Positions 16,139 to 24,922 of a DNA stretch of 63,247 nt are shown in pieces (position 1 is the first letter of the stretch; the number at the start of each line of letters is the position of its first letter). The stretch lies in the NCBI RefSeq assembly GCF_021021415.1, contig NZ_JAINWJ010000051.1, positions 1 to 63,247 on the forward strand, given 5' to 3'. The stretch comes from Martelella mediterranea. GTDB lineage: Bacteria; Pseudomonadota; Alphaproteobacteria; Rhizobiales; Rhizobiaceae. The notes below the pieces were generated by a model. That model was not told the DNA's origin. It did not search any database and worked only from the letters and a program-made list of their open reading frames with translations. Both the position numbers and the translations under genes were made by a program.

Positions 16139-18436
16139 TTATGGAGAATCCTGAGTTTTGGCTGGTCTTGTTGTGGCAGTTTGCCTTGTTGCGTTCCGTT
16201 TGGCCTGCGGCTCTTTGATGATCTCTTCCAGTATGCCGGTACCCGGCGTGATGTTCTCGAGCATTTTCTCGAGACGTTTACCGACCAGTTCGCGATCCTT
16301 AATCAGCGCTTTGGCCATCGCTTCCAGCTCGGAATGATGGCGCTGGAGGATCCTGGTTGCCAGCGTCTCCGCGTTCAGGAGACGCTGCTGGACACGCTGT
16401 CTCTGGGCGGGGTCATGAAGTGCAAGTCCGTCCGCATCACCGCGCCAGACCGGACCATAGGCGCCAAGCCCCATTTGATGGTCGATCTGCAGGGCCATGT
16501 TCGTGGCTCGGGCCAGATCTGACTGCCGGCTGCCACCCGCACCTGCCGAAATCTCGCCGAGGACGAGACGCTCCGCCGCCCGCCCGGCCATCAGGCACGC
16601 GATCCCAGCGTGGACATCACGCAGCAGGGATTGATTGCGACGGTTCTGCGTCACGGTTTCGCCGCCGAGCGGTTCCAGCATGATGCGCGTGACCGGGCCG
16701 AGCGCGAGCGCGGTGGCGACGATGGCATGGCCGCACTCGTGCAGTGCGATGCGCCAATCGAGCGCCTGATCGGCCTCAGTGTGGGAATAGCCGACAAGCG
16801 TGCGGAGGTCTTGGAACTCAAGCGCCCTGTTCTGGCTGCGTGCGATCGACTTTGCCTGTCTGACGGCGGCATCCACATCGGCACAGGTCATGCCGATTGC
16901 GGCTCGCGCCAGGTCATCGATATCTGACAATGAGAATTCCGCCGGAAGCCGGGATTTCAGAATGCCCGCAATCTCGGCCTTTCCAGGCAGCGGGACCTGA
17001 ACCTTGCGGTCGAAGCGTCCGGGACGCAGGATGGCGGGATCAAGGCCGGCGATGTCATTGCAGGCGCCGATCAGGAGAACACCCTCCTCGCGCATCAGCA
17101 GATCGATCTGCTCAAGAACGGCGTTGATGACCTGCCGCCTGTATGAACTGTTATGATTATCCGTGTCGTAGCGGCTGCCGGCGGCGTCGACCTCATCGAT
17201 GAACAAAATCGAGGGTTTCTTTGCAATCGCCCCCGCGAACGACCGGCGCATGGCCGCCAGCATGTCCCCGAGATGCCCGGCGCTCTGCCACTCGGCAAAG
17301 GAGCCCTGAACGAAAGAAATCCCGGCGCTTGCGCCCATGGCGCGGGCCACCCATGTTTTTCCGCTTCCTGGAGGACCGTGGAGAATCATTGACCGCGTCA
17401 GTTCCGACCATTCGCACGTGCCCTCCTTCCATGCGGCGAGGTCGGCGACCAACTGCCGCGCCGCCTGCAGGGCCGGACTGTTGCCGTCCATATCCTCCAG
17501 TCGAGGACCGTCCGGTTTTTCCGGCTTCGATGATTTCTCCGTTGCCGATGACAGCCGGTCCACAACCGCGCGCGCCGTTGGCGCACGCAGTGCAGCGGAC
17601 AGGACCGAGCCAGGCAGTTCCGTGAGCGCCTTTTCATCCGGCAGCCGCTCAAGTAAGGCGGCGTGGTCTTTTCCATCGGCAAGCCCGTGGCTGTAACGCA
17701 GATGTTCGCCAAAGATTGGCCGACTCAGTGGCGCGATCGGCACTGGCGCAGGCAGGGCTCGTTTCAGATCAGGCGGGAACTCGCACCCTCTGGGAACGAG
17801 GACGAACAGACGATCAGGAAGCGATAGAGCAGTGCGGATGTCGGACCCGAAAATATTGAGTACACGTTCAGCAACCCGCCCATTGGTGATCTCGGGAGCA
17901 AGCAGACAAAGCGCGTTCGGCTCGCCTTTGAGCATCCTCGCCTCGGAGGCAACAATCCATCCGGGTGGCATGACGATCAGTGTCAGGAGATCCTGCGCGA
18001 GGGCCACTTCCTGCGGCTCGATATTCCCTAACACGACGACCGAACTGGCCGCGCCAAAGCAGGCGATGAACGCATCCTCGCTGCCAAAAGTGGCTGCAAG
18101 TTTCAGTGCCAACGAGAGCGTCGGGTGCGGAATCGGCTGCATTGGCGAGGGGCCGTCCTCCTCAGACATGGAAATATCAAGCGCATCGCCGTCGAAATCA
18201 GGGTAACCGGTGAAGTCGCCTTCATCGCTTTCCTCGTCGACATAGGATGGGGCGCGCTTGTTGAGAAAATCCAGCAAACCTGGCTGCGCATGCTCTTGTG
18301 TTCTATGCGGGCCAACGCTGTTCCACTTGTTGACCGAGCGGCCAGGGTAGCGATCCAGCTGCGGGTTTCGGCGGAGCCGGCGGATGAGCTCTTCGCCATA
18401 GGCGGCCCATGCGGGGCGTGGTGCTTGATCCGTCAT
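16139..18436 (-). CDS. FtsH-like AAA+ ATPase / M41 zinc metalloprotease, apparently soluble
   Basis: A 765-residue protein. Residues about 340-500 are an AAA+ domain: Walker A GPPGSGKT (354-361), Walker B LFIDEVDA (411-418) and an arginine-finger stretch RPGRFDRKVQVPLP. Residues about 555-740 are an M41 peptidase with HECGH at 566-570 and a likely third ligand Asp in SRQSDLARAT. The first 330 residues are not recognised, are acidic near 67-97, and show no clear membrane segment, unlike housekeeping FtsH (about 640 residues, two N-terminal TM helices). AAGGAGGATC precedes the ATG. It lies convergent to the relaxase gene. Role in the element unknown. Confidence 0.8.
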   Translation of the reverse strand: MTDQAPRPAWAAYGEELIRRLRRNPQLDRYPGRSVNKWNSVGPHRTQEHAQPGLLDFLNKRAPSYVDEESDEGDFTGYPDFDGDALDISMSEEDGPSPMQPIPHPTLSLALKLAATFGSEDAFIACFGAASSVVVLGNIEPQEVALAQDLLTLIVMPPGWIVASEARMLKGEPNALCLLAPEITNGRVAERVLNIFGSDIRTALSLPDRLFVLVPRGCEFPPDLKRALPAPVPIAPLSRPIFGEHLRYSHGLADGKDHAALLERLPDEKALTELPGSVLSAALRAPTARAVVDRLSSATEKSSKPEKPDGPRLEDMDGNSPALQAARQLVADLAAWKEGTCEWSELTRSMILHGPPGSGKTWVARAMGASAGISFVQGSFAEWQSAGHLGDMLAAMRRSFAGAIAKKPSILFIDEVDAAGSRYDTDNHNSSYRRQVINAVLEQIDLLMREEGVLLIGACNDIAGLDPAILRPGRFDRKVQVPLPGKAEIAGILKSRLPAEFSLSDIDDLARAAIGMTCADVDAAVRQAKSIARSQNRALEFQDLRTLVGYSHTEADQALDWRIALHECGHAIVATALALGPVTRIMLEPLGGETVTQNRRNQSLLRDVHAGIACLMAGRAAERLVLGEISAGAGGSRQSDLARATNMALQIDHQMGLGAYGPVWRGDADGLALHDPAQRQRVQQRLLNAETLATRILQRHHSELEAMAKALIKDRELVGKRLEKMLENITPGTGILEEIIKEPQAKRNATRQTATTRPAKTQDSP

Positions 18437-18656
18437 GGCGGATCCTCCTTGTGATGGTTGCTCGTTGACCGAAGCAAGATGAAAGCTGAGGACGGCGATG
18501 CGCTGTCCGACAGTCCATTCCGAGCGGGACTACGGTTACTTTGGCGCTTGCCGGTTCTTATTCCGGATGTTCAGCATCGGGTCCCGGAAAGGCCTCGTTC
18601 CGAAACGCCAGGCGGTATCCGGAACGGCGGGTGACGGCGACCCAACACAATGCTGT

Positions 18657-18749
18657 TCTGGAATAACATTCCAGAAATTTCCCCGTATCCGGTTTTCGGA
18701 ACCGGAATACGGGCGTTTTGAAACCATTCCTGGAAAACTGTTCCAGAAT
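18657..18749. repeat. Cluster of three inverted repeats between the GIY-YIG and AAA protease genes
   Basis: In the 320-bp gap at 18437-18756 there are three inverted repeats. TCTGGAAT-AAC-ATTCCAGA is at 18657-18675. CCCGTATCCGGTT paired with AACCGG/ATACGGG (one bulge) is at 18682-18713. ATTCCTGGAA with TTCCAGAAT around AACTG is at about 18725-18749. Two of them share the TTCCAG/CTGGAA core. They could be protein-binding sites for the AAA protease promoter or transcript hairpins after the GIY-YIG gene. No ORF lies in the gap. Confidence 0.5.
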
Positions 18750-18756
18750 GGCATGT

Positions 18757-19809
18757 CTATCCGGAAGATCTCGGCTTTCCTGACCGTGGCGAAGTTTGCT
18801 GGTTTGCGGTTGCCGCTTTGAGATGCGTGAGCACATGCGGGAGTATGTCTGCCCGATAGATTTCCGTTTTGACGTTGATCCAGTCTGCGAGTTCGTTACA
18901 GGGGATGACCGAATCCGGAAAGCGCTGCTTCAGTTTGGCGTGCAGGGCCTTTTCCGTTTTCTGGGCGATATGGCCGGTCGGCATGGCAAACCGATACAGG
19001 ACACTGGCCTCAACGGAACCCGGAATGCCCAACTGATAGCGCAAGCGGCTTTCCGGATCGCGCGAATAGCCAAGCTTGATGAAGCTGCCCTTGTGTGGCA
19101 CTTCAAACGCGAGAACATAGATCTCGCTCGGTGCTGCCGACCAGCATGTGCCGCATTGCTCGCATCCGAAGCGGCCGGTGATGATGTTGGCGATAGCGAT
19201 CCTCTGGGTGTGACCGCAGCTATCGTGCCTGTAGGAACGGTAGTTCGCATTGCCTTCCGGATCTGGTCCAAGCAGTGTCCATCCCTGAGCGGCAGCATCG
19301 GAGCTCAGTCGGGCCGCGTAGCAGGTCGGGCAGTGGAAGCCCGCTCTGCCGGCGGCCGTTCCCTCGCGCGCAAGTCGCTCGACGCGGCCGATTTGCAAGC
19401 GCGCGGCATGGCCGCATGGTAGTCGGTAATGTCCATATTTGTGGTGCATCTCGTCGCGCTCGAGCAGTGTGAAACCGCATTTGGCGGCATCCTGCAAACG
19501 GCGGGTCTCAAGGCAACCGCCGCAAATGGGTTGGGCTGTTCGCAGCACATAAGCTTTCTGGACCGTATCGGCGCCGCATTCCCGGCATCGAAGGACAACA
19601 TGATTGCGATCACGGACGCGATCGACAATTAAAAAGCCTTTGGCTGCAGCGATGTCCTGCCATTGCGGCGGAACCGGACCGGGATAGGTGCGCCGCCACT
19701 CGCTGTCCGGCACATGCCGTGATCGATGTGGGATGTGCAGGCGTCGCCGGGATTGGCTGGACGCTGAATTGCGTTTGCCAGATGTCTGGCGACCTTGTCT
19801 TTTTGACAT
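18757..19809 (-). CDS. GIY-YIG-like nuclease-family protein with zinc ribbons
   Basis: About 350 residues from ATG 19809, chosen because AGGAGGAAC precedes it; an open frame runs further upstream to 19986. The C-terminal third contains IYVLAFEV...FIKLGYSRDPESRLRYQLG, a GIY-YIG/T5orf172-type signature. The N-terminal two-thirds carry several Cys pairs (CRECG, CGGC, CPTC, DSCGH, CEQCGTC), suggesting repeated zinc ribbons that bind nucleic acid. It could be a mobile-element-associated nuclease. Precise role unknown. Confidence 0.6.
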   Translation of the reverse strand: MSKRQGRQTSGKRNSASSQSRRRLHIPHRSRHVPDSEWRRTYPGPVPPQWQDIAAAKGFLIVDRVRDRNHVVLRCRECGADTVQKAYVLRTAQPICGGCLETRRLQDAAKCGFTLLERDEMHHKYGHYRLPCGHAARLQIGRVERLAREGTAAGRAGFHCPTCYAARLSSDAAAQGWTLLGPDPEGNANYRSYRHDSCGHTQRIAIANIITGRFGCEQCGTCWSAAPSEIYVLAFEVPHKGSFIKLGYSRDPESRLRYQLGIPGSVEASVLYRFAMPTGHIAQKTEKALHAKLKQRFPDSVIPCNELADWINVKTEIYRADILPHVLTHLKAATANQQTSPRSGKPRSSG

Positions 19810-20044
19810 GATTGTTCCTCCTGATTGCAGGATGAAGGGGAGCGCGCACCGGGCCGACCTGGTGCGATGCTTGATCTCTTGATGGAATAGTCGCGGTCGC
19901 CACTTCCAACCGGCAATGATGGTGGCCGGAAGGGCGCGACAGGACAGGCCTGGCACGCATGGCGGAAGCCGGAATGCGTGCCGCAAAGGAAGCGGTGTCA
20001 GGATCTGGAAAAACCGACAGGCCTGTGCCGACTCCGAAGCGCGG

Positions 20045-20581
20045 CTATCCGGAAAACGTTGGTTCCGTATTCAGGGAAGGCTCGTTTACGGCATCATTGG
20101 CTTCCCGGAACAGCTCCAGTGTCTGCAACGCCTCGACCAGGCAAGTGCCTTGCTGCACGAGCCGGAATGCCCGCTGTCCCTCGAATGTCTTTGCGGTGAA
20201 CTGCAGCAGGTCGGGCAGGCAGACCGCCTTGACGCGCGCAATTGCCGCTTCATTCGCGGTTTGCGCACTGATGAGCCCGGACAGGATCCCCGTGAAATGC
20301 AGCAACACGCCATCACCCTCGCAGCACTTCGGCAGAAGCTGCAGGGCGGCAACCGTATCTGTCAGCCGGTCCAGTGCGTTTTCCGCGTCATGCAGCCAGG
20401 CAGCACAGGCGGGATCAAAGACCCGGGCGACCCCGTCGATCTCGTGCTCGGTTTCAATGAAAACCTCGAGACGCAACAGCATGGCCGCAAAAAGCAGTGA
20501 AATCGGAGAGCTGGTGAGTGTTGATGGAGAGTATAAGTCTTCATCCGCCGCATGCGGCGTGATAGGAGCGTGAATAGCCAT
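20045..20581 (-). CDS. Hypothetical protein (178 aa)
   Basis: I do not recognise this protein. The frame is open much further upstream, but that part only shadows the gene at 20923-21540. The ATG at 20581 is preceded by AGAGGTTATC. The protein is mainly helical and rich in Ala, Leu and Glu (SLLFAAMLLRLEVFIETEHEIDG), with no clear signal peptide. It is divergent from the small RHH gene at 20701. Confidence 0.5.
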   Translation of the reverse strand: MAIHAPITPHAADEDLYSPSTLTSSPISLLFAAMLLRLEVFIETEHEIDGVARVFDPACAAWLHDAENALDRLTDTVAALQLLPKCCEGDGVLLHFTGILSGLISAQTANEAAIARVKAVCLPDLLQFTAKTFEGQRAFRLVQQGTCLVEALQTLELFREANDAVNEPSLNTEPTFSG

Positions 20582-20671
20582 GATAACCTCTACACAGGTT
20601 TGAGTGGTCAGAGCGTTGGTCGAGGGGTGCAACCCTTGCCAGCGCTCGTTTTTTATGCCATTACGCGACTC

Positions 20672-20685
20672 TGATGTCAACATCA
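20672..20685. promoter_or_regulatory. Palindrome just upstream of the RHH gene
   Basis: TGATGT-CA-ACATCA lies directly before the ribosome-binding region (AAGG 20687-20690) of the RHH gene and in the divergent promoter region. RHH regulators commonly bind such short palindromes to control their own gene. Confidence 0.35.
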
Positions 20686-20700
20686 AAAGGTGAAAAAGTG

Positions 20701-20889
20701 ATGGCTCCACCCAGAAAAGACAATATTCCGCTGACACTGCGTGTCTCTCAGGAACTGCTGCGGCTGATTGACGACCGACGTCGCGAGGAAGAGGACATAC
20801 CGACCAGACCGGAGATGGTTCGTCGGATATTACAGGACTATTTTGACAAGGGGCCGGTAACGTCCCGCCACCACATTTATCGACCTTGA
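20701..20889 (+). CDS. Ribbon-helix-helix (CopG/Arc-like) DNA-binding protein
   Basis: 62 residues from ATG 20701 (AAGG 10 bp upstream; an in-frame ATG at 20674 is less likely). The stretch IPLTLRVSQELLRLIDDRR...TRPEMVRRILQDYF has the beta-strand, helix, helix pattern of RHH proteins, including the RPEMVRRIL second helix. Probably a small regulator of the mobile module. No toxin partner is visible beside it. Confidence 0.65.
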   Translation: MAPPRKDNIPLTLRVSQELLRLIDDRRREEEDIPTRPEMVRRILQDYFDKGPVTSRHHIYRP

Positions 20890-20922
20890 CGTGTCGTTCG
20901 GGGTGTACGAACAGAATGATGC

Positions 20923-21540
20923 TCAAGCATCCTGCGTCAGAAACCCGAACAACGACAGGGCGGTATTCTCGTCGAGCGACGTCGCCAGCCGGATGATCCG
21001 TTTTCCGTGTCGCATGTTGATCCGGTAGTTGATCGACGCCCCCATGCGCGCGCCAAGGCCGATGATCCGGGAGGTCGTGTCGGCGGCCGTCACCATCGAC
21101 AGTGCGGCGGTCATGCCGGCAGGCCCGCTGCCCGCCACGACGAAGCCCGGCACAATGCCGCCCGATGCGAATGTCTGCCCCTTCATGTGCGGATTGTCGA
21201 TGAAGATCTCGCCGATCTCCTGGTAGGGATAGAGTTTGCCGTCCCGCTGCAATCCGGATGGCAGCAGCCGGAATGCGAATCGCGCGCTTTTCAGTCTGTT
21301 GATCCCCCACAGGACCGCAACGTTGATGAACACACCCAACGGATAGCCGGCGCTCTCCGGCAGGAAGCCGAGCGGGCCGTTCACCAGATAGAAGGCGGTG
21401 GGCATTGCCAGGAACAAAAGCGGGCAGAACATCAGGATCATTCGCCCGATCGAGAGCCCGGCGCCCTTGCCGGTGATGAGAAGGCCATCGCCTTGCTCCT
21501 CGACCTGGAAACCGCGATCGAACGTTGCCGCGTTTGTCAT
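20923..21540 (-). CDS. Hypothetical membrane protein (205 aa)
   Basis: Not recognised. ATG 21540 is preceded by GGAG; the open frame further upstream is not used. Two hydrophobic segments (about residues 33-53 and 65-85, around ILMFCPLLFLAMPTAFYLV and GVFINVAVLWGI) suggest a two-pass inner-membrane protein with a soluble C-terminal domain of about 110 residues. It lies 65 bp downstream of the next gene on the same strand. Confidence 0.55.
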   Translation of the reverse strand: MTNAATFDRGFQVEEQGDGLLITGKGAGLSIGRMILMFCPLLFLAMPTAFYLVNGPLGFLPESAGYPLGVFINVAVLWGINRLKSARFAFRLLPSGLQRDGKLYPYQEIGEIFIDNPHMKGQTFASGGIVPGFVVAGSGPAGMTAALSMVTAADTTSRIIGLGARMGASINYRINMRHGKRIIRLATSLDENTALSLFGFLTQDA

Positions 21541-21605
21541 GAGAGACTCCTTGCAGATGCCGGCAGCGGGCCGACCGAGTATGGAAACCGGAATGAAGTG
21601 AGAGG

Positions 21606-22412
21606 TCAAAGCCCGTGCCGGGCAAAGACCGGCGGCAGGCTGTCGGCATCGGCGCCATAGACATGCGGCGTGCCATCCACCGAATGAACGATCACCACGG
21701 ATCCGTCGGATGTCTGCACCGCGACGGACGTGAATTCGCTGCCGCAGACATGCGCCCGGCATCCGCCATGGACATACCAGCCGTCCTTCTCTTCGAAACC
21801 ACCGGCGCTGACTGCCGATGCCCGCTGCAGCGCCTCGATATCGGCATTGCCGATGACAGCCTTGATTGCCAGGAGGAACCTGTCATCCTCAAAGATCTCG
21901 TAGGCCGTCAGACCTTCCATATCGCCGGACAGGATGCGGTGACCGGCAAGGTCGGCGGAAGCCGGAGCCGGGACCGCTAAGTCCCGCGGCGCAAGCGTGA
22001 AGATCAGCGGCATACGGTCCTCGGCGCCATCGACGGCATAAAGCGTGATCTCATGGTTGATGGTACCGCCCTGCCAGGGATCGGTCGGGCGGATATATTC
22101 CGGCGATCCTCCCATGTCATCGCCGAGGATGTAGCGCGCCGCGACTGCGTGTCCGGACGAGAAATGCTGCCCGCCCGTATCGCCCCGCAGCCATTCCGGA
22201 TGATAGGCAATCTCGACATCCGAGCGCAGAAAGGCATCGACATTGTCGCCGAGCATCGCCTCGATGGCGGCGACATGGTCTGCCCCGGGCAGGTCGACAA
22301 CGCCTTCAGCCCGCGTCAGTTTCCAGTCACCCTCGATCCTGTCGAAGATGAGAACCCCGCAGGCATCCGCGAGATGCGGTGTGCCGCTCAGTGATGAACT
22401 TATTACGTTCAA
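21606..22412 (-). CDS. Hypothetical protein (about 268 aa)
   Basis: Not recognised. The first codon of the open frame is TTG and no good ribosome-binding site is visible, so the start is uncertain. The protein is acidic and soluble-looking, with motifs such as HPEWLRGDTGGQHFSSGH and YVHGGCRAHVCGSEF. The C-terminal third has a CRAHxC cysteine pair that could bind metal or form a disulfide. Probably co-transcribed with the membrane protein downstream. Confidence 0.5.
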   Translation of the reverse strand: MNVISSSLSGTPHLADACGVLIFDRIEGDWKLTRAEGVVDLPGADHVAAIEAMLGDNVDAFLRSDVEIAYHPEWLRGDTGGQHFSSGHAVAARYILGDDMGGSPEYIRPTDPWQGGTINHEITLYAVDGAEDRMPLIFTLAPRDLAVPAPASADLAGHRILSGDMEGLTAYEIFEDDRFLLAIKAVIGNADIEALQRASAVSAGGFEEKDGWYVHGGCRAHVCGSEFTSVAVQTSDGSVVIVHSVDGTPHVYGADADSLPPVFARHGL

Positions 22413-22575
22413 CGGTTAAGGGAAGGATGCGGGCTTGAATTCCGGCTGCGGGCTCACTTCAGGCGAGGCTGCGCTCGCGTCTGAGCGCCCATCTCGCAGA
22501 TCGACAACTGCGATCTTTTTGACGAATACCTCGTAAATCTCTGGATTTCCTCTTGTTTGCGCCCACAGCATTTGC

Positions 22576-22596
22576 TACCGTTCGAAACTGAGCGAT
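22576..22596. promoter_or_regulatory. Conserved site upstream of the left EPS-MarR gene
   Basis: TACCGTTCGAAACTGAGCGA lies 90-110 bp upstream of the regulator at 22686. The same element, TACCGTTCAAACTTGAACGA on the minus strand, sits at a matching distance upstream of the second EPS-MarR gene (46842-46860), where it is a clear palindrome. The rest of the 22413-22685 gap shows no gene. Confidence 0.45.
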
Positions 22597-22685
22597 GTTG
22601 AATCTATTCTTATCATCACCTTTGCATCCAACAAGGCGCCCCATTGGCAGTCCTTGTGCGGTAGCCTGAGAAAATCCCAAGCAAG

Positions 22686-23057
22686 ATGACGAGCAAGCGC
22701 ACCAAGCTGCAGGAGGACACGTATTTTCGCGTGCTTCGCCTTCTGCAAGAGAGCCCGGAAATGTCCCAGCGTGACCTGGCGGCAGCTGTTGGAGTGAGCG
22801 TTGGAGGTATGCATTACGTGCTGAATGCTCTGATTGAAAAAGGGCTGATTAAACTAGGAAATTTCACTGCGGCAGAGGACAAACGGCGCTACGCGTACAT
22901 TTTGACACCGAGGGGCATCGCCGAGAAAGCCGCCATCACCAAGCGGTTTCTCGAGCGTAAGATCGAAGAGTACGATGCTCTGAAAGCCGAGATCGAGGCG
23001 CTTCGGGACGAGCTGGGCGATGATTTGGTGCCGCATGGCACTGGTCGCAATGGTTGA
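22686..23057 (+). CDS. MarR-family EPS-associated transcriptional regulator (left copy)
   Basis: A 123-residue winged-helix protein with LLQESPEMSQRDLAAAVGVSVGGMHYVLNALIEKG as helix-turn-helix, KRRYAYILTPRGIAEKA as wing, and a C-terminal charged coiled coil. It matches the EPS-associated MarR family found beside polysaccharide loci. It is closely similar along its length to the regulator at 46375-46743. It probably controls the polysaccharide operon that starts here. Confidence 0.82.
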   Translation: MTSKRTKLQEDTYFRVLRLLQESPEMSQRDLAAAVGVSVGGMHYVLNALIEKGLIKLGNFTAAEDKRRYAYILTPRGIAEKAAITKRFLERKIEEYDALKAEIEALRDELGDDLVPHGTGRNG

Positions 23058-23087
23058 TCGCTTTTCTGCAAGTTGGGTTGAACTGAT

Positions 23088-23660
23088 TTGAAAATAGCAA
23101 TCATTGGAACTGGTTACGTCGGCCTTGTGTCCGGCGTATGCCTCTCTGACTTTGGCCACACTGTCGTGTGTGTCGATAAGTCTGAAGCGGAGATTGCCCA
23201 ACTGAATTCTGGTGAGGTGTCGATTTATAAACCGGGCCTAGATGTTCTGCTCGCCAAGAACGCTGCGGCTGGTCGGTTGTCGTTCACGACCAGTCTTGCT
23301 GATACGGTCGATGGTGCGGAGGCCGTGTTCATTGCCGTCGGCACCCCATCCCGTCGCGACGATGGATACGCGGATCTCTCCTATGTGTTTGCCGCCGCCG
23401 AGGAAGTCGCCAAAGCGCTGACTGGCTACGCTGTCGTCGTCACAAAATCGACGGTGCCAGTCGGGACGAACCGAAAAGTTGCTGACATCATTCGCATTGC
23501 AGGGCATGAGGTTGAGTTCGATGTGGCGTCGAACCCGGAATTCCTGCGCGAGGGTGCAGCGATCGAGGACTTCACGCGACCCGATTGCATGGTGATCGGC
23601 GTCGAAGCCGAGCGCGCGAAGGAGATCATGGCGCAAATTTACCGCCCCCTCTTCTCGCAG
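23088..23660 (+). pseudogene. UDP-glucose 6-dehydrogenase, N-terminal fragment
   Basis: About 190 residues of a roughly 430-residue enzyme. It has the dinucleotide loop GTGYVGLVSG at residues 7-16, the family stretches VFIAVGTPSRRDDGYADLS and TKSTVPVGTNRK, and ends at AQIYRPLF. The reading then enters the end of an ISAs1 element (CAGGGCTATCGCA at 23658) and stops at 23675. The catalytic Cys half is missing, so it cannot be active. It is a UGD-type dehydrogenase and not the same type as the TviB fragment beyond the IS. Confidence 0.85.
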
Positions 23661-24520
23661 GGCTATCGCATATGATCGATTGCTGCGATGAGATAGTCGT
23701 CGTTCCATGCGCATTTTCTGATGCGGTGGCTTATGGGGACTTTGTCGTTGTCTGCCAGTTTCAGGATGTTTCTGACGATGCGGTTGACGAGCGCGATGTT
23801 GGCTGGAGCGTGGTCCTTTCGGGCTCGGCTCTGATTTTCCCTGAGATGCACATCGAGGATCCAGTGCAGACCGTTTTCGACCTGCCAAAGCGCTCGCGCC
23901 AGATCGAGGGCGTCTTTCGGGGACAGTACGGTGGAGGTCATGAACAGGTGCGTCTTCGCCGCCGCGTCATCGCAACGACTGGTGACACGGTTGAAGGCCT
24001 TGTGGCCATCCATCAGCGGCATGTCGGCTGCGATCACCTCAGCTTTTCGCCACTCGTTGCGGCCATGGCTCACCTCTTCCCGGATGACGCTTTGCGCGTG
24101 TCCATGGGCAAGCGCCTGCCTGGCCTGTTGCTGCCTGTGGCGCCGGTTTCCCTTCAGCGCCAGCAGGTAGTCGCCGCCCCGCCTGGTGACTGCCGCCGCC
24201 ATATCCTTATGGCAGTGAAGCGCATCGGCCGTGACCAATCTGTCCGTCAGATCAAGGAGTTCGATCACTTCGAGGGCCGCGGTAATCTCGTTGCCGCCGC
24301 TTTTGGGCGCTGCCGCAGCCAGGCACAGCCGCGTGTCTGCGGCAAAGGCGGAGACCGTCAGCGGCGGGGCGGCCTGAAGCCCCGTTTGATAGCCCCGCCG
24401 CAATGCCTTTCCGTCAAGCGCCACCCCCTCGCGGCGCGCCCGCGCAAAGGCTGCCGCAAAGGTCGCGAAGGCGCGTGCGAAAGCATCCGGATCCATCAGC
24501 CGCAGGAGGCGCAATGATGG
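23658..24520 (-). mobile_element. ISAs1-family element remnant with 5'-truncated transposase
   Basis: On the minus strand, about 285 residues of an ISAs1-type transposase are readable from near LMDPDAFARAF to the stop at 23663, including ALDGKALRRG, VTADALHCHKDMA, LLALKGN and DKVPISHRIRKCAWN. The N-terminal 70-80 residues are missing: at about 24520 the sequence switches to the coding strand of a tviB fragment. The frame stays open past the junction, so the apparent 400-residue ORF begins with meaningless antisense residues. The left end lies inside the UGD fragment. Confidence 0.8.
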
Positions 24521-24524
24521 GGTG

Positions 24525-24922
24525 GGGCCTATGTCGCCGGCCAGCTGGTCAAGGCGATGTTGAAACGCCGCCTTCATGTCGATGGCGTGCGGGTGCTGAT
24601 CCTTGGGCTGACCTTCAAGGAGAACTGTCCCGACCTGCGCAACCCCCGCGTGGTCGCCGTCGTGGCTGAGTTGCGCGACTACGGCGTGCAGGTGGATGTG
24701 CACGATCCTTGGGTCGATACGGCGGAGGCGCAGAAGGAATACGGGATCGCGCTGCTCGATACGCCGAAGCCAAACGCCTATGACGGTATCGTCCTGGCCG
24801 GGGCGCACGACAGCTATAGAGAAGTTGGCCCTAGCGCGTTGCGCGGCTATGGACGCACCGGTCACGTGTTCTGTGATCTGAAAAGCGACTTTGCATCTGA
24901 AGACAGCGATCTGAGGCTATGA
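24525..24922 (+). pseudogene. TviB/WbpA-type nucleotide-sugar dehydrogenase, C-terminal fragment
   Basis: The reading frame from [15 protein letters not shown] to SEDSDLRL corresponds to about the last 130 residues of the intact enzyme at 44069-45343 and is highly similar to it ([25 protein letters not shown]). It is cut at the ISAs1 junction, so the NAD-binding half is missing. Its stop overlaps the start of the ABC exporter gene (ATGA), as in the right-hand copy. Confidence 0.85.

Noticed and set aside
20045..21676. A 543-residue minus-strand open frame
   Set aside because: Its first two thirds is the antisense or shifted reading of the membrane-protein gene at 20923-21540 and its upstream region. 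Only the last 178 codons from ATG 20581 have a ribosome-binding site and normal protein character.
23663..24865. A complete 400-residue ISAs1 transposase
   Set aside because: The first 110 or so residues are antisense reading of the tviB fragment; only the part from about 24520 downward is transposase.
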